From: JBCBDX01 sp039822005
GTDB lineage: Bacteria > Pseudomonadota > Alphaproteobacteria > Rhizobiales > Rhizobiaceae
Assembly: GCA_039822005.1 (NCBI GenBank)
Contig: JBCBMZ010000006.1
Location: 115,173 to 179,172, forward strand
Direction: 5' to 3'
DNA: 64,000 nucleotides
Both the position numbers and the translations under genes were made by a program. Shown here one piece after another: positions 63,062-64,000 of the stretch (position 1 is the stretch's first letter; each line of letters opens with the position of its first letter). The notes under the pieces are model-generated. The model was given only the letters and a program-made list of their open reading frames with translations, had not been told where the DNA came from and searched no databases.

Positions 63062-64000
<939 letters not shown>

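Overview
This window is chromosomal DNA of an alphaproteobacterium, almost certainly of the order Hyphomicrobiales (Rhizobiales). The evidence is the partial 16S rRNA at the right edge, which has the short alphaproteobacterial V1 and V3 regions; a SAM-II riboswitch before metA; alphaproteobacteria-specific families (DUF4167, DUF1178, GAF-type EI-Ntr PtsP); and gene orders I recognise from rhizobial chromosomes: aroK-aroB-CBS protein beside xerD, lysC-ptsP-prfA-prmC-DUF4167-clpB, comF-grxC-nitrilase-DUF1178, and ppiC-argJ-GNAT-mutT diverging from secA. I cannot name the genus. I see no prophage, insertion sequence, integron or CRISPR array; this is mostly core genome with a few small uncharacterised pockets.

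Layout. 0-9.3 kb: shikimate genes (aroK, aroB) with a CBS/DUF21 membrane protein, xerD, accA, an L,D-transpeptidase lipoprotein, a TusA-like protein, a penicillin-binding D,D-carboxypeptidase, an M20 amidohydrolase and a GNAT enzyme. 9.3-10.6 kb: a BigR-type ArsR repressor diverging from two YeeE/YedE-type sulfur transport genes, with a clear inverted-repeat operator between them. 10.6-15 kb: a TetR regulator, an OmpR/EnvZ-like two-component pair, and three small exported or membrane proteins of unknown role, one with EF-hands. 15-21.9 kb: glycerate kinase, riboswitch-controlled metA, 3-hydroxybutyryl-CoA dehydrogenase, a second L,D-transpeptidase and a TadG-like protein.

21.9-36 kb: the protein-quality, translation and nitrogen-PTS block (clpB, DUF4167, prmC, prfA, ptsP, lysC), then ubiG, a thioredoxin/CcdA pair and the comF-grxC-nitrilase-DUF1178 operon. 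36-46.7 kb: methyltransferase, Flp pilin, mutT, argJ, ppiC, secA, then a glycan flippase and an acetyltransferase. 46.7-57.2 kb: acyl-CoA synthetase, tRNA-Leu(CAA), ExoD, DsbB, two nucleases, a DNA glycosylase, GluQRS, a BrkB-family protein, an SDR, a cobalamin adenosyltransferase and a rhomboid protease. 57.2-64 kb: etfBA behind a perfect palindrome, an MFS exporter, an M23 envelope peptidase, and the promoter, leader and first two thirds of a 16S rRNA gene.

Functional themes are cell-envelope maintenance (two L,D-transpeptidases, D,D-carboxypeptidase, M23 peptidase, PpiC, SecA, flippase, ExoD), thiol and sulfur handling (BigR/YeeE, TusA, thioredoxin/CcdA, glutaredoxin, nitrilase, DsbB) and acyl-CoA metabolism (etfBA, hbd, acyl-CoA synthetase, accA). 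I found no convincing wholly new system. The best candidates for follow-up are the two-component/EF-hand/secreted-protein pocket at 11.3-14.9 kb with its repeated GTTACAA motif, and the regulatory sites before the BigR module, metA and etfBA.
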